Below, piece after piece: positions 10,208 to 20,408 of a stretch of DNA of 64,000 bases; the stretch's first letter is position 1; each line of letters begins with the position of its first letter. The stretch is taken from positions 1 to 64,000 of the forward strand of contig WELB01000116.1 of assembly GCA_009602725.1 (NCBI GenBank). The letters run 5' to 3'. A program made the translations under genes and the position numbers. The notes beneath the pieces are model-generated. The model ran no database searches. It saw only the letters and a program-made list of their open reading frames with translations, and had not been told where the DNA came from. The stretch comes from Spirogloea muscicola. Its lineage: Eukaryota > Streptophyta > Zygnematophyceae > Spirogloeales > Spirogloeaceae.

Positions 10208-13200
10208 TCAGGCAGCTGCCTGCTCAGCACTCTGCAGCTCTTCTCGAGCATTGAATTCCGTCAGCATCATACGCCGCAGAGGAGAGGCTTGCAGAGAGGC
10301 TGCTGTGGTGCCCACTACTTCAACTTCCACGTAATCGCCGGGCTGAAGCCTTGCATGCGCAGCAAGATGGGTCTTTGCATCCGATGATCTGGAGTTGTGA
10401 GCTACATCAATACTCTCGACCACTCTATCCAAGGCTTTTCTCCCTTGTCCTGCGCCACACACTTTTACTGGTGGTTCTTGACAAGGTGAAGCTTCGTCTG
10501 AGTGCAAGCCCAGCCCACTCAGCAACATCATGTCACCATTAGCTAGTGGGGCTCGCTGGATCCTGAGAAGCGCATCCTTGGAGGCTGCCGCGGTCGTCGG
10601 CACTGCCTGGTCTGAGAAGAGGACGCGGTGGCCTTGGCTATTCCTCCCCATCAGGCCGCCCTTTGGATTGCGCTTGTCTCGGCCTTCCACCAGGACCAGC
10701 TGCCAACAAGCACATCCAAATACAAATTCACTAACAATTTCACGAATGGACTATCCAGATAAAGTTTCAATGAAACACACACATTAGTCAACATTTGCGT
10801 GCAAGTGTCCTGCTTATTTTGGGCTAGTGATGCCATGGGACGATGGTTGGGATGTATACCTGTCGGCAACCCAGCTGCGCCTGATAGCGCTGCAGCGTCG
10901 TCCTTCGGAAAGTGGCAATCATCTCTTGGAGGCGGCGTTGCTTGACCACCTCCGGCACGTCATCAACCAGCCGCCGGTGGGCATGGGTCCTCTCTCGCAT
11001 GCTATATGCAAACATGTAGGCCATGTCGTAGCTAACCGCCTCCATCAAGCTCAGCGTCTGTGCATGGTCCTCCTCGGTCTCGCCACTGAAACCTGAGTCT
11101 CACAATCGGGTCATGCGACACGGATAAGGTCTTCATTACCCAAGTGCTTCTACTCCAGTTAGTTGCAACAACCAACCTTGCAAAGAGATAGCACATGACT
11201 GTGAGCCACCTGCTATGTGGATATTGCCTTCTGACAATTGTAATATATTGGAGCGCACCTGTGATGAAGTCACTTGAGATCGCCACATCTGGTACTATGT
11301 CTCGGATCCGATCTACAAGTTCCAAGTACGACTCCCTCGAGTAGCCTCGCCGCATTCTGGTGAGCACCAAGGAGCTCCCCGACTGAGCTGGCAGGTGGAT
11401 GGACTTGCAGATGTTGGGTCGGTCCCGGATCAGGTGGAGGAGCTCGTCGGGAAAGTCCTTAGGATGCGGAGACGTGAACCGGAACCGCATATCTGGGAAT
11501 CGCGCAGAAGCCTTGTCCAGCAGGTCCGCGAAGCTCCAGCCTCCTCCAGGCTTGGGTTTGTAGATTGTGCGGAAGCCCGGGCTGAGGCTGGGGGCCACTC
11601 TCACCGACGGCCCAGCTTGCTCACCAGAGGTCGCCCGGTCGTCCAGCACGGCGGTTGTTCCTAGGTCACCCAGCGGCAGGTTCCCAGACCGGGTGATCGA
11701 GGACGTATCCTGGTAGCTGTTGACATTCTGGCCCAGGAGCGTGACCTCGCGGATGCCCTGGTCCCAGAGCTCGCCAATCTGCCGGCGGGAAGAGTAGCGA
11801 AGCTGTCTGAGCTCTGGACATTAAGAACTTGGAAGCAGGGCACCAATGCAATCGCACAATCTGTAGAGCCGCTGACATTAAGCCTAAACCCTTTCAATTT
11901 AAGATTGTGCGAGCAACTCTGGAGGTGTGACTGGCGCCAGACCTAGAGTTCAGACTGCACTATAAAATTCGAAGTACTGTTGATTTCACTTTAAGCACTT
12001 GACTCTGTTTAGCGACCGCAGAGGCCCACATGGTGGAAGTACGACCAAAAACGGTGTGCATATGGACGGCCATTGGGGGCCAGAAAGACCTCGCGGAGGA
12101 TAGTGAGCAGTGCACGGGACCGCTCCCTGCCTCGTGTAAACGGCACGATGCAGTAAGAGCACATGTTGTCGCAGCCGCGCATGACCGACACGAATGCTGT
12201 CACAGAGTTCTGTAAGTCGCCAATGCACAACAACATGTAGAGTCACAGGCCGTTAAAGGATTAACAGGAATATTGCTTTCAGGGGCAATCACATCGCATG
12301 TGTCAACCCATACCTGAGCGATGCGCACAGGCGAGATGTCGGCGTATGTCTCGTCCAAAGAAAGCATCACATTAACACCTGCCATGTCCAGATTCCAGGT
12401 CTACAGGTGTTGCTGTAGTAATGCTGGAGAAGGCAAAAGCTAGGTGGCAAGCTGCATGCAAAGCGTGACCAAAACCTGCGGAGCATAATGCAGCACGCTA
12501 ACATCGACAGCCCCTCACAAGATAAGTCAAGCTCTAAGTCAGTTGACCACCCTAAATACTCAACTCCTCTGACGTCCTGAGCAACAATTGTGTATGGCTG
12601 TTACAAAGCACCAGCCCTTCTTCTTTGAAGTGCTGCCCAGGTTCACCTGCCTGCCCACTGTTGACCAAGCTCAGCAGCCTTGGGAGGTCCCGGTAAGCAT
12701 CGGGCCCGCACACAACATCCACCATCTTATCTGGCAAAATGAAAGGAGCGCCCCGCTGTGTAGGGTGGTCGAGGTACCGCAGCTGGAAAGACAGATACTC
12801 CTGAACCGCCAGTGGTTCAGAGTCTGCTATCATTGGATGCCGACAACTAAACTACCGACCACTGTAACACAGTATAAGGTGCAAGAGGAGGGACTTGTGG
12901 CTCTCACCTGCATCAAGGAGCTTCTCCTTGAGGCGCTCAGCCATGCACCCCAGGACAGCAACCTGCAAAGACTTCAGGGTGACAACTTAGTCACGTCACA
13001 ATATGCAGAGGGTTCAACGCCCACATTAACGCCGCTTCACTGCATCTATAAAGCCAAGCCTCAACTGGGGGCAAACAGCACCATTGGCATAGGCTTGCTT
13101 AAGGGCTGAGCCGACAAGGAGCCCTTCCGCAGCTTCTGCTTCAGGTGCTGCTAACAGAGGGGAGACAATGCACGAAAACTCAGGCAACCAGGCTTGATCA

Positions 13201-14416
13201 TGCTGCACACGAGCTAGTGCTACTGAGGACTTTGTTATGCAAAGTCAAGCTACTTGAGTACTTTCTCGACTATGAGTGTAGGGGTGGCATCGAACTTCAA
13301 TCTACTAATCAGCCCGTCCATGAGTTCTGCTCAACATCGGCCATCGGCAGAGAGAAGACCCTGGACGCGCTACGCAGACACGCGAAGGCCTGCCGACGAC
13401 CGTGCGACTATTCTTGGTCGGGCTCACGATCCACCAGACCTTGAAGTAGTTCAGGCGGTGCCAGATCTTGGACTCGGCGCTCTCCCGGATGGCGCACGTG
13501 TTGATGAGAATTACATCCGCATCCTCAGGCCTGCACACCCCGGGAACAACGCTTGCTTGACGGCCTTCTCAAGCATCAGTTGCCTTGAGCCAGCAGCACG
13601 AGCCTGACACACTGCCCATTGTGAACTCTGAAGATTGGCCAGTCGCCAGTGAAGTAAGTGTATGTTGGGACTGCCATGGGCACCCTTCATCAAGCCCCCA
13701 GGTGTCTCTGATTGCTCAAGAAGGGGACCTGGCCATTGACAGCTATTGCCAAATTTGACATAGCTTCTGCTCTTAAGAAGCTCTTAAGAAGGGGCAGCAG
13801 GAGCTCCAGCTCCGTGCTGGTGCTACAGCCATGGCCTGGCTCACCCCGTGTGATCCTCTGCTGTGAGAGTCCTGCTGAACCCCAAACCCTAAAGCCAAAC
13901 CCTTAATCTAACCCTCGAGCCGGAATCTCAGGCCGCCCGAGTCTCTGAGTTGCGAAGCAGTTGCCAGCCGTAAGCTCAGTTTACGTTGTCACCGGGATTG
14001 CAGTCTGTACGATGACCTCGGAGCTTAGGTTAGCAATGAATTAGTGAGCGCCCTTAAGACATTGTTCTATTATCTGTGATACAATACCTTACAAGGAGGG
14101 CTAGTTGCGGGCACTCAGCGGCTCTGGCACACCTGGCTGCTCTGCTGCGGTAGCCGGCATCGGCAAGGACGGCGAGGACGACTTCCAGGTCGCTGACGTT
14201 CATCTGGCAGCCATACGTCTCGAAGTAGACGCTCGCGCCGGTCCTGCGTGCGGCGCCGTCAAAGAGCCTCAGGCTGGCGCCCGCTGGCTCTCCCCCGGCG
14301 GCAGGATGCGCCGCAGTGGGAGCGCGAGGCGCGCCGCACCTCACGGCGGGCAGCGGCCCGAGGTACGCCGGATGGCTCTCGCCGCCGGCGGCAGGCCGCC
14401 AGTGGGCGCCGTCCAA
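10208..14416 (-). CDS. CDK5RAP1: CDK5RAP1/MiaB-type tRNA methylthiotransferase
   Basis: The enzyme is a radical SAM protein that adds a methylthio group to i6A37 of organelle tRNAs. Exons, 5' to 3': 14133 to at least 14416, 13440-13530, 12908-12962, 12647-12730, 12314-12378, 12090-12209, 11259-11778, 10860-11092 and 10208-10699 (TGA). From the second exon on, lengths and phases agree. The UPF0004 domain keeps its three cluster cysteines ([35 protein letters not shown]). The radical SAM motif is CDNMCSYC (CxxxCxxC) within [33 protein letters not shown] and [20 protein letters not shown] follow, and the last exon is a TRAM domain. The insert with [16 protein letters not shown] marks the CDK5RAP1 branch rather than bacterial MiaB. 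About 12 residues expected between LNYFK and VAVLGC are missing; a candidate mini-exon lies near 13098-13136. The true start is unclear because the first exon runs into the undetermined base at 14460. Confidence 0.92.
13879..13916. repeat. Interstitial telomere-like tract (CCCTAAA type)
   Basis: The tract reads CCCAAACCCTAAAGCC and then AAACCCTTAATCTAACCCT, degenerate plant-type telomere units. It lies in intron 1 of the CDK5RAP1-type gene, between the GC-rich first exon and exon 2. Confidence 0.7.
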
Positions 14417-14481
14417 CCCGGCGGCCGCCGCCTGGCGGAGGAAGTCGGCGAGGCCGGGANGCTGAAAGCACTATGACTGAC

Positions 14482-15241
14482 CTTGAATTTGGCATCAAAA
14501 CCCAGCTTCTGCACGATCCTGGCATACTGCAGGTGGAAAAAGGGAAGGGTGCTCAACGGCATGCCAGGCGGCTGCTTCTTGCGCTGGTGAATCCAGCCAG
14601 CACAAGTGGCAGGATGGCTTGCCACCCGGCCTGAACACCAGCGACGTACCTTGCGGGCTGCAAGCCGTGACGCATGCTCGCTCTTTGCGCCCGTGCAAAC
14701 CTGCGGAGCCGTATTTCACCATGTCAGGCAATCAAGATATGTGAATGCGCCCCGTCATGAGTACGGCCAAACTTCATAGGAGCACTATGAAGGCGAAAGC
14801 ACTTAGCAGAGTCTGGCGCGAATGAGCACTGTCGACCAGCCTCTGCCGGATATCGGCATGCTCACCATCTTGCCCGAGGCAAAGATGAGGGCGGTCGTCT
14901 TGGGATCCCGTATTCGGATGATGACGGCGGCGAAACGCTGCAGCAATGTCACCACAAGCAGGTGTCAGTCAACGGTGCCGCGTCAGAGCTTGAGAGAGTG
15001 GAGAAGAGGAAACTCACAGTGTGGCGACCGAGGTCACCGACACCCAAGTTCTCGAATCACAAACCCAAATGAACGCAAGCACAAGCAGAAATTCAGCTAA
15101 TGCATCAAACCTGCGAGCCAACCGGCGGGGTTTGTTGGCACGCCGTGGCCCACCTTGGGGTTGTACTCGGCGTTGCGGGCATGCAGCGCTATGTGCTTGA
15201 GGTCGAGCTTGCAGTCCATGTTCACGGTTGCCACGATGTTC
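14482..15241 (-). CDS. TBP: TATA-binding protein, N-terminal repeat only (truncated by gap)
   Basis: TBP binds the TATA box for all three nuclear RNA polymerases. Four exons in phase are clear: 15154-15241 ([20 protein letters not shown] and NAEYNPK), 14866-14937 ([24 protein letters not shown]), 14650-14700 ([17 protein letters not shown]) and 14482-14526 ([15 protein letters not shown]). This is the first of the two pseudo-symmetric TBP repeats, almost unchanged from the family. The second repeat should follow immediately downstream, but only about 20 bp remain before a single N at 14460, beyond which the CDK5RAP1-type first exon begins. The N therefore probably marks a collapsed gap that removed the C-terminal half. 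The start codon exon lies upstream of 15241 and is not identified. The gene is head-to-head with the TPR-like gene. Confidence 0.95.
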
Positions 15242-15344
15242 CTGTCGGCCGCGTGCAGGCGAGACTCGGTCAAGGACTAGCATGCTCTTCGCAGGGTGCC
15301 GCTCGGGCCACACGCAGGTCTCAGAGATTCGGGATGCGCAGCCT

Positions 15345-17226
15345 CTGGCGGCGGCGGAGTCGGCGGCGGCGGCAGCGGCGGCGGCGGCGACGGCGACGAC
15401 GACGACGACGCGAGCGCCGCCAGCAGCTTCTGGGAGGGCCAGCAGGGCCGCGAGAAGCTGAGCGAGATCGAGGAGCTCAAGGAGCTCATGGCGGAGGCCG
15501 ACGCGCTGCGTCAGCGCGATGCGGCAGCTGGCGGCGACGCCGCCGCGGCGTCCGGCGCGCGCGCCGAGTCTGAGGAGGAGAAGGCGGCCCGCTTCCGAGA
15601 GCAGCTGGCGCAGGTGAGGCGCTGCCATGCCTGTGCTGTGCAGGCCGCCCTAAGCCTAGACCCCTAAACCCTACACCCCCTAAACCTTAAACCCTGAATC
15701 CTTATCCCCCAACCCCGGAACCCTAAACCCTTAACACTTATTTTGTGCTTCGTTGAGCTGGGGTGCCCACGTTGGTCACCGCCCCTGATTGCGGCGGCCT
15801 GCGCAGAAAGCCAAGGAGCAAGCGGAGCGGCGCAGGGAGGCGGAGACGCTCTTCCGCTTCGGGCAGAAGGCGTACGAGCGCGGCATGTACGACAAGTCCG
15901 TCGACATCCTCGAGGCCGCGCTCAGCAACGTCCCGCGCGGGTCCTCGCTCGGCGGCGACGTGAGTCCTCGGCCGTGCCCACCTCAAACCTCCCCTCTCTC
16001 TCCTCTCCCAGGAGGCCCCTCTATAAGCATTTGGCAAGGCCCATGCCAGCCCACCGCACTGTGCGTGGCCAATCTGCCATTTGACGAGCCGCTTTGGCGA
16101 GCCGCTGGAGCCGGGCGCCGCTGGAGCCTGGCGTTCGCCCATGCGGGGACGAGCACCAGCCCACGAGTGGTTGCTCGTCCAATAGTCAAAACAGACCTAG
16201 GGTCGCTGCAATTCGTATGAATCTCTGAGGGTAGGAGATGCGAGGGGTTCGGTTTTGTTGAGGTGCAACCTTAATGTCCATGACTTAGAACAGATTCACC
16301 AACAGCTGAGCCGAAGAGAAAGTTGGGCATGCATGTTGCCCACAGCCTCTGGGCGCTCTGTGCCGTGGCAGAGCCGTGACTTACTGCGAGTGCGCACTCG
16401 GGCGGGCTCGGTGGCAGATACAAATCTGGCTCGCGATGGCGTACGAGGCACACAATCGCCATGCTGATTGCATCGCGCTCTACAAGCGGCTCGAGGCCGG
16501 TCATCCCAACAAGTGCGTCCTTGCCAACGAGCTAGCTGGCTTCCCCCACCCTTCCTGCTCCATCCTCCCCCCATGGATGGCCTCCTCTCTTCTCTTTCTC
16601 TTCCCCTGCCTCCTTCCTCTGCCCTCCTCCCTCCTTTCCCTAACTTCCTTCTCCTTAACAGCAATCCTCTCCTGCATGCAATGGACACGCTTGTCAGTCT
16701 TTGGCACACCCGTCTTTACAGTTACAACTTCACCAATTTGATGCATCCAGAACAGCGGAAGCGCATCGTTATGATAGGCAGCCCCTGGCACTGACTCTTC
16801 CTGGCGCTTGCGGGCTGCGCCAGGGCCGTGCGGCGGCAGGCGGCGGACCTACGGTACATCCTGGAGGCCCCCAAGCTCAAGATTGGACGTGATGAGATGG
16901 TGAAGGTGCCCATCCTCGGCGCTGACAACACCTCCACGTGAGCCCTGCCTGCCGCATGGCCGTCGCCGCTGCTTCAGCGGCTTGCACAACTGCACTTGGC
17001 GCTGACCGAAGGCCTCCTGTGCAGGAATACGCGGTCTTGGAGCCAGATGGTGACGGAATCGCGACGACGGCGTGCTAAGACTGTACCCAAGCGTGCTGGC
17101 CAGCGTGACTACATGGAGGACTTCATGGTGTGGCGGCCACCGCGTTGGGAGCGAAGCCCGTACTTCTACGTCGCCATAACCGTCTGGCTCACTGCTGTCG
17201 GTGTCTCCCTCATGTTCCAGGAGTGA
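15345..17226 (+). CDS. TPR-like protein with C-terminal membrane anchor
   Basis: Exons: first block to 15613 (start unresolved, GC-rich), 15807-15959, 16418-16512, 16824-16937 and 17025-17226 (TGA); the last three junctions agree in phase. The N-terminus has Gly- and Asp-rich runs and then a charged helix (EKLSEIEELKELMAEADALR). The middle has helix pairs typical of one or two TPR units (FRFGQKAYERGMYDKSVDIL; IQIWLAMAYEAHNRHADCIA). The end has basic linkers and one hydrophobic segment (YFYVAITVWLTAVGVSLMF) next to the stop. Similar TPR-plus-anchor proteins are known in green-lineage thylakoids, so plastid membrane location is plausible but inferred. No function is assigned. A telomere-like tract fills much of intron 1. 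Confidence 0.7.
15649..15736. repeat. Interstitial telomere-like tract (CCCTAAA type)
   Basis: About 85 bp of degenerate CCCTAAACCC units occupy the middle of intron 1 (15614-15806) of the TPR-like gene. It is one of the longest such tracts in the window. Confidence 0.8.
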
Positions 17227-17573
17227 GAAGACTGCTATTGCAGCCACAGCTAGCGGGCGCCTCGAAGCAGCCGGGTCTCACATTGAGCCAGGCACACTGG
17301 CGTCCAAGAATATTTTTGAAGACTTGGCCTTGGGAGCTATGGCCCTGGCTTATATTCATTGATGGATTAGCGCCGGGCTCGGACTTTGTACAGATTCCTG
17401 CAGCCCATTTGCTGTCATATTCCTATTTGCACCATGAATTTATCAGAGCTTCTCAATGTGATCGACGCTCGCCAACAATGTACACCAAGCGAATGGCTTG
17501 CACGAAAGCCTACTGAAGCCTCTTGCCGTGGCACAAGACAGCAATCTAGAGATAACAACAGCCATTGCAATGA

Positions 17574-18143
17574 CTAAAATGTGTAGCTGTCGCCGCCGAT
17601 GCCAGGGTCAGCCCCAATCTCAGAGGCTTGCGGCGTCTGCGGAGGCGGCGGCCGGAATGGTATACGGCGTGGGCCAGCACGATCCTCGTCTTGACGCTCC
17701 AGGAGCTCATAGGGGTCGACGTACTCGGGCGTGCTGCCGGGGCTGCGTCTGTACGCACTACCGGGGTGAATGAAGCCAGACCCAAAGTACTGCACGAGCA
17801 GCAGCAACATGCCACGTCCGCCACGAGCAGCCGTAAGAAGGTGGGCACCATATACGGCGGCAATAGGGGCGGCAACATTAGTGGCGGCGACATGCAGTGC
17901 TATTGCTTCAATCCAATTCGATGGACTTCCTATTTCAATCAAATAGAGTTCAACTTCAGAGAGCTTCCGTTATATATTTAACTTGATTAAGTTCTTGACG
18001 CTGTCCAGGGTGCTGCGGCAGATTCTTGGGCCCACCAGGTAAAGGGCAGCGAAGGCGGCCAGTGCGGCGAGGATAAAGGGCCCGAATCCGAGGAAGATGG
18101 AGCTGCCCAGTTTGAGGAGCTCCCAGGCCCGCGGCGGCAAGCC
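17574..18143 (-). CDS. Small conserved membrane protein, partial
   Basis: Two exons join in phase 0: 18036-18143 and 17574-17789 (TAG stop). The first encodes a strongly hydrophobic segment (SIFLGFGPFILAALAAFAAL) after WELLKLGSS. The second starts YFGSGFIHPGSAYRRSPGST, continues EYVDPYELLERQDE, and ends in a Pro/Gly-rich hydrophilic tail. The order one membrane span, then a PxYVDPYxLLE motif, then a short tail resembles an uncharacterised green-lineage membrane protein, possibly of plastids; I cannot name it. The N-terminus must lie at higher coordinates, in the GC-rich block around 18250-18480 that contains an undetermined base at 18478. A possible upstream exon (ALNSEGLDVRFGLDFGASDS) lies near 18280-18360. 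Confidence 0.55.
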
Positions 18144-18536
18144 CTGCGGCGGCGGCCCCCAGGCCCGGCAGGACAGCAGAGTCAAGGCAGAGTCAAGAGC
18201 AGCTGTTCTCTGCGCCGCGACTTCCGTCCAAGTCAACGACGAGTCCACCGCAGCTATCTGAGCTCGAAGTCAGCCCTCGAGGCAAAGAAGGAGGCAGAGT
18301 CCGAGGCTCCGAAGTCAAGGCCAAATCTCACATCCAGGCCCTCGCTGTTGAGCGCCCGGGAGCGTTGCAGCTGCTCTGCGGTGCCTCCGCCGCCGCCGGC
18401 CGCTTTCCCGGCGGCGCGCGGCGGTGCCTTGACGCCGGCGGCGCGGCCCTCGCGAGCACCACCGCCGCCGTCGGCCTNTACAAGAAGGAGAAGGGGCGCA
18501 TCAATCGATTGCTATTCGGCCTTTGCATAGTCAGTC

Positions 18537-18690
18537 ATGCGAAGGCTAGCAAATGTAGCGGCAGGAGAGCCCACCATGGCTTCCGGCATGACGCCAATGA
18601 CGTCCTGGAGCACCTCCCGCGTGATGCTTCCATCCATCTACACGCCCCCAACCATGGCTCGTTCGTCACCAAACCAGCCATCCTACATTT
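18537..18690 (-). CDS. Possible short exon, unidentified
   Basis: A minus-strand frame here starts with ATG and reads SITREVLQDVIGVMPEAMVG, then TFASLRMTDYAKAE and a stop. Composition and amphipathic character look protein-like, but it is only about 40 codons and no family is recognised. It might be a C-terminal exon of a gene whose other exons lie in the GC-rich block at 18.7-19.1 kb, or it may be chance. Confidence 0.25.
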
Positions 18691-18739
18691 ATCGTGCCCT
18701 CGACCACCTTCTCATGACAAACTGCTGACGTGCGATGCA

Positions 18740-20408
18740 GCTGGCCGAGCTTGGACTCGGCAGCAGCAGGCCAGAGGGCGTCGCATGACGTGCTCTACCG
18801 TAGTTGCCATGGCCGGCTCTGTGCCCGCGGCTCTACCAGGCCACCGGCGTTAGCCGCGGAGGCCATTGCCCACCTGACCCAGGCTGAAGCCTTGCTGGGA
18901 AGGAGCCGCGGAGGAGCCCAGCAGCGCCTCCAGCCGCGAGGCCTCGGAGCTGGCGCCGTCGCCGCCCCGGCAGCCGCCGTCTGCGCCGCCGCCGCCGCCG
19001 CCGCACGCGAGCGCCTCTGGCTGTGGGCTCCTCGGTGGCCGACGCGGCAGGCTGGACGGGGGGGAGCAGGCGTGGGGGCCTCGTCTGACGGCGTCAGGGA
19101 ACTCTGACGGGGCCGACGGGAAGATCAACAATTACTAAACCAATCATTTCTTTTCTTGGGCAGGCCAGTCACAGCCATCGCCCTCTACTGGAAGAGTCTA
19201 TCTTCTCTTCTAGCCAAAGACAGCCAATGCCGTACATTACTGTTACATTACTACATTACATCTGCCACTTCTCCTTGTTTCAGTGTAATTGGCAGACCTG
19301 GCCTACTCTCCACGTGGGAAGAAGGCAGCCAACCTGCTCGTCCTTGGGAGAAAGAGACTTCCAGTAGAGGGCGATGGCTGAACTCGGCCAGCCCAGGATC
19401 AAGAGAATGACAGCTCGAAAGGGCCTCGTCTCTCGTGAGACGAAGTAAAGCAAGTTCATCCCAGGAGGAAAAGAACAAGACATAGAGAAAGATACAGCTT
19501 TATCGATGTAAGGCTCTGGCTGTAAGAAGCCAGCCCAAAATCGAAGAGGGAGGCGATGGCTGCGCAAGGCCAGCCCGACAAATGGTCAAGAGAAGCGGCT
19601 GCTGACAGTAAGGGGCGGCTGTGAAAGCCAGCCGAGTGCATACAGAGGTACTTTTGGAGTGCCTCCTCACTACCCCAAGCAGCGGCCCTCCCAGTAACCC
19701 CCTGTCAGGGCATGAAAACCTGGTCCATCTGAGCCCTTAGAACCAACTGGCACGGCTCCCCGGCAGCTGCTCATGAGCTTCATGATGTTGTCGTGAGGGG
19801 AAGCACACAAACCAGACTGCAGCGGAGGACGTTCCGCCGCTGCTCAAAGTAAGCTGCAGTCCTTACAACAAGGAGATTCTCCCCGCCCAAGCCTTCATGC
19901 TCAAATTTCATCCATTTTGAGGCAAGCCAAAGACGCACCACCCGTGCAGATATATACATATATCTGATCAAGAACTGTTTCGGAAGGAAGATATTAAAAA
20001 ATCGTTCGCCCTCCACCATCGGAATATTCGGCACACTCCGGCTGGCCCTGTAACATGTCACCTTTGCACTGCTCCCGCTGCCAAACTTGTGCGTGTGGCA
20101 GCTACGTACTCGGAGGTCCTGCTGCACGGGGTCCAACAAGTATCCATTAAGAAACTATCTACACCTCTGGCAGACGTGGAGGAGGAGGAGGCCACCATCA
20201 AGTACCACAGAGCCGACTAGCACAGCAATAACTGCTATCTGCAAGTGGCTGGACAAGCTCACTGGCCTGCCTCGCCCAGCCTGCCTTACCAGGAGTTCTT
20301 CAACAGGCAGCCATCTGGCGAGTTCCCAAGAACCAGTAGTATCAACGACCATAATCTTCGAACAAGGTGGTGATGTGCAACTAATTTCCTTGTAGTTGGC
20401 TGAATAGA
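18740..20408. repeat. GC-rich block and repeat-derived sequence, no recognised gene
   Basis: 18.85-19.10 kb is GC-rich with alanine- and glycine-coding runs on both strands. From 19.14 to 19.66 kb come pieces of the dispersed family typified by a GGGCTGGC...GCCAGCCC core. An inverted pair is present: 19172-19199 and 19353-19380 are near-perfect reverse complements. Further GCCAGCCC-bearing units lie at 19.5-19.6 kb. Nothing recognisable was found between 19.66 and 20.40 kb. Confidence 0.5.

Noticed and set aside
15649-15736. Chromosome end marked by telomere repeats
   Set aside because: The tracts are short, degenerate, in both orientations, and inside introns of genes that continue on both sides.
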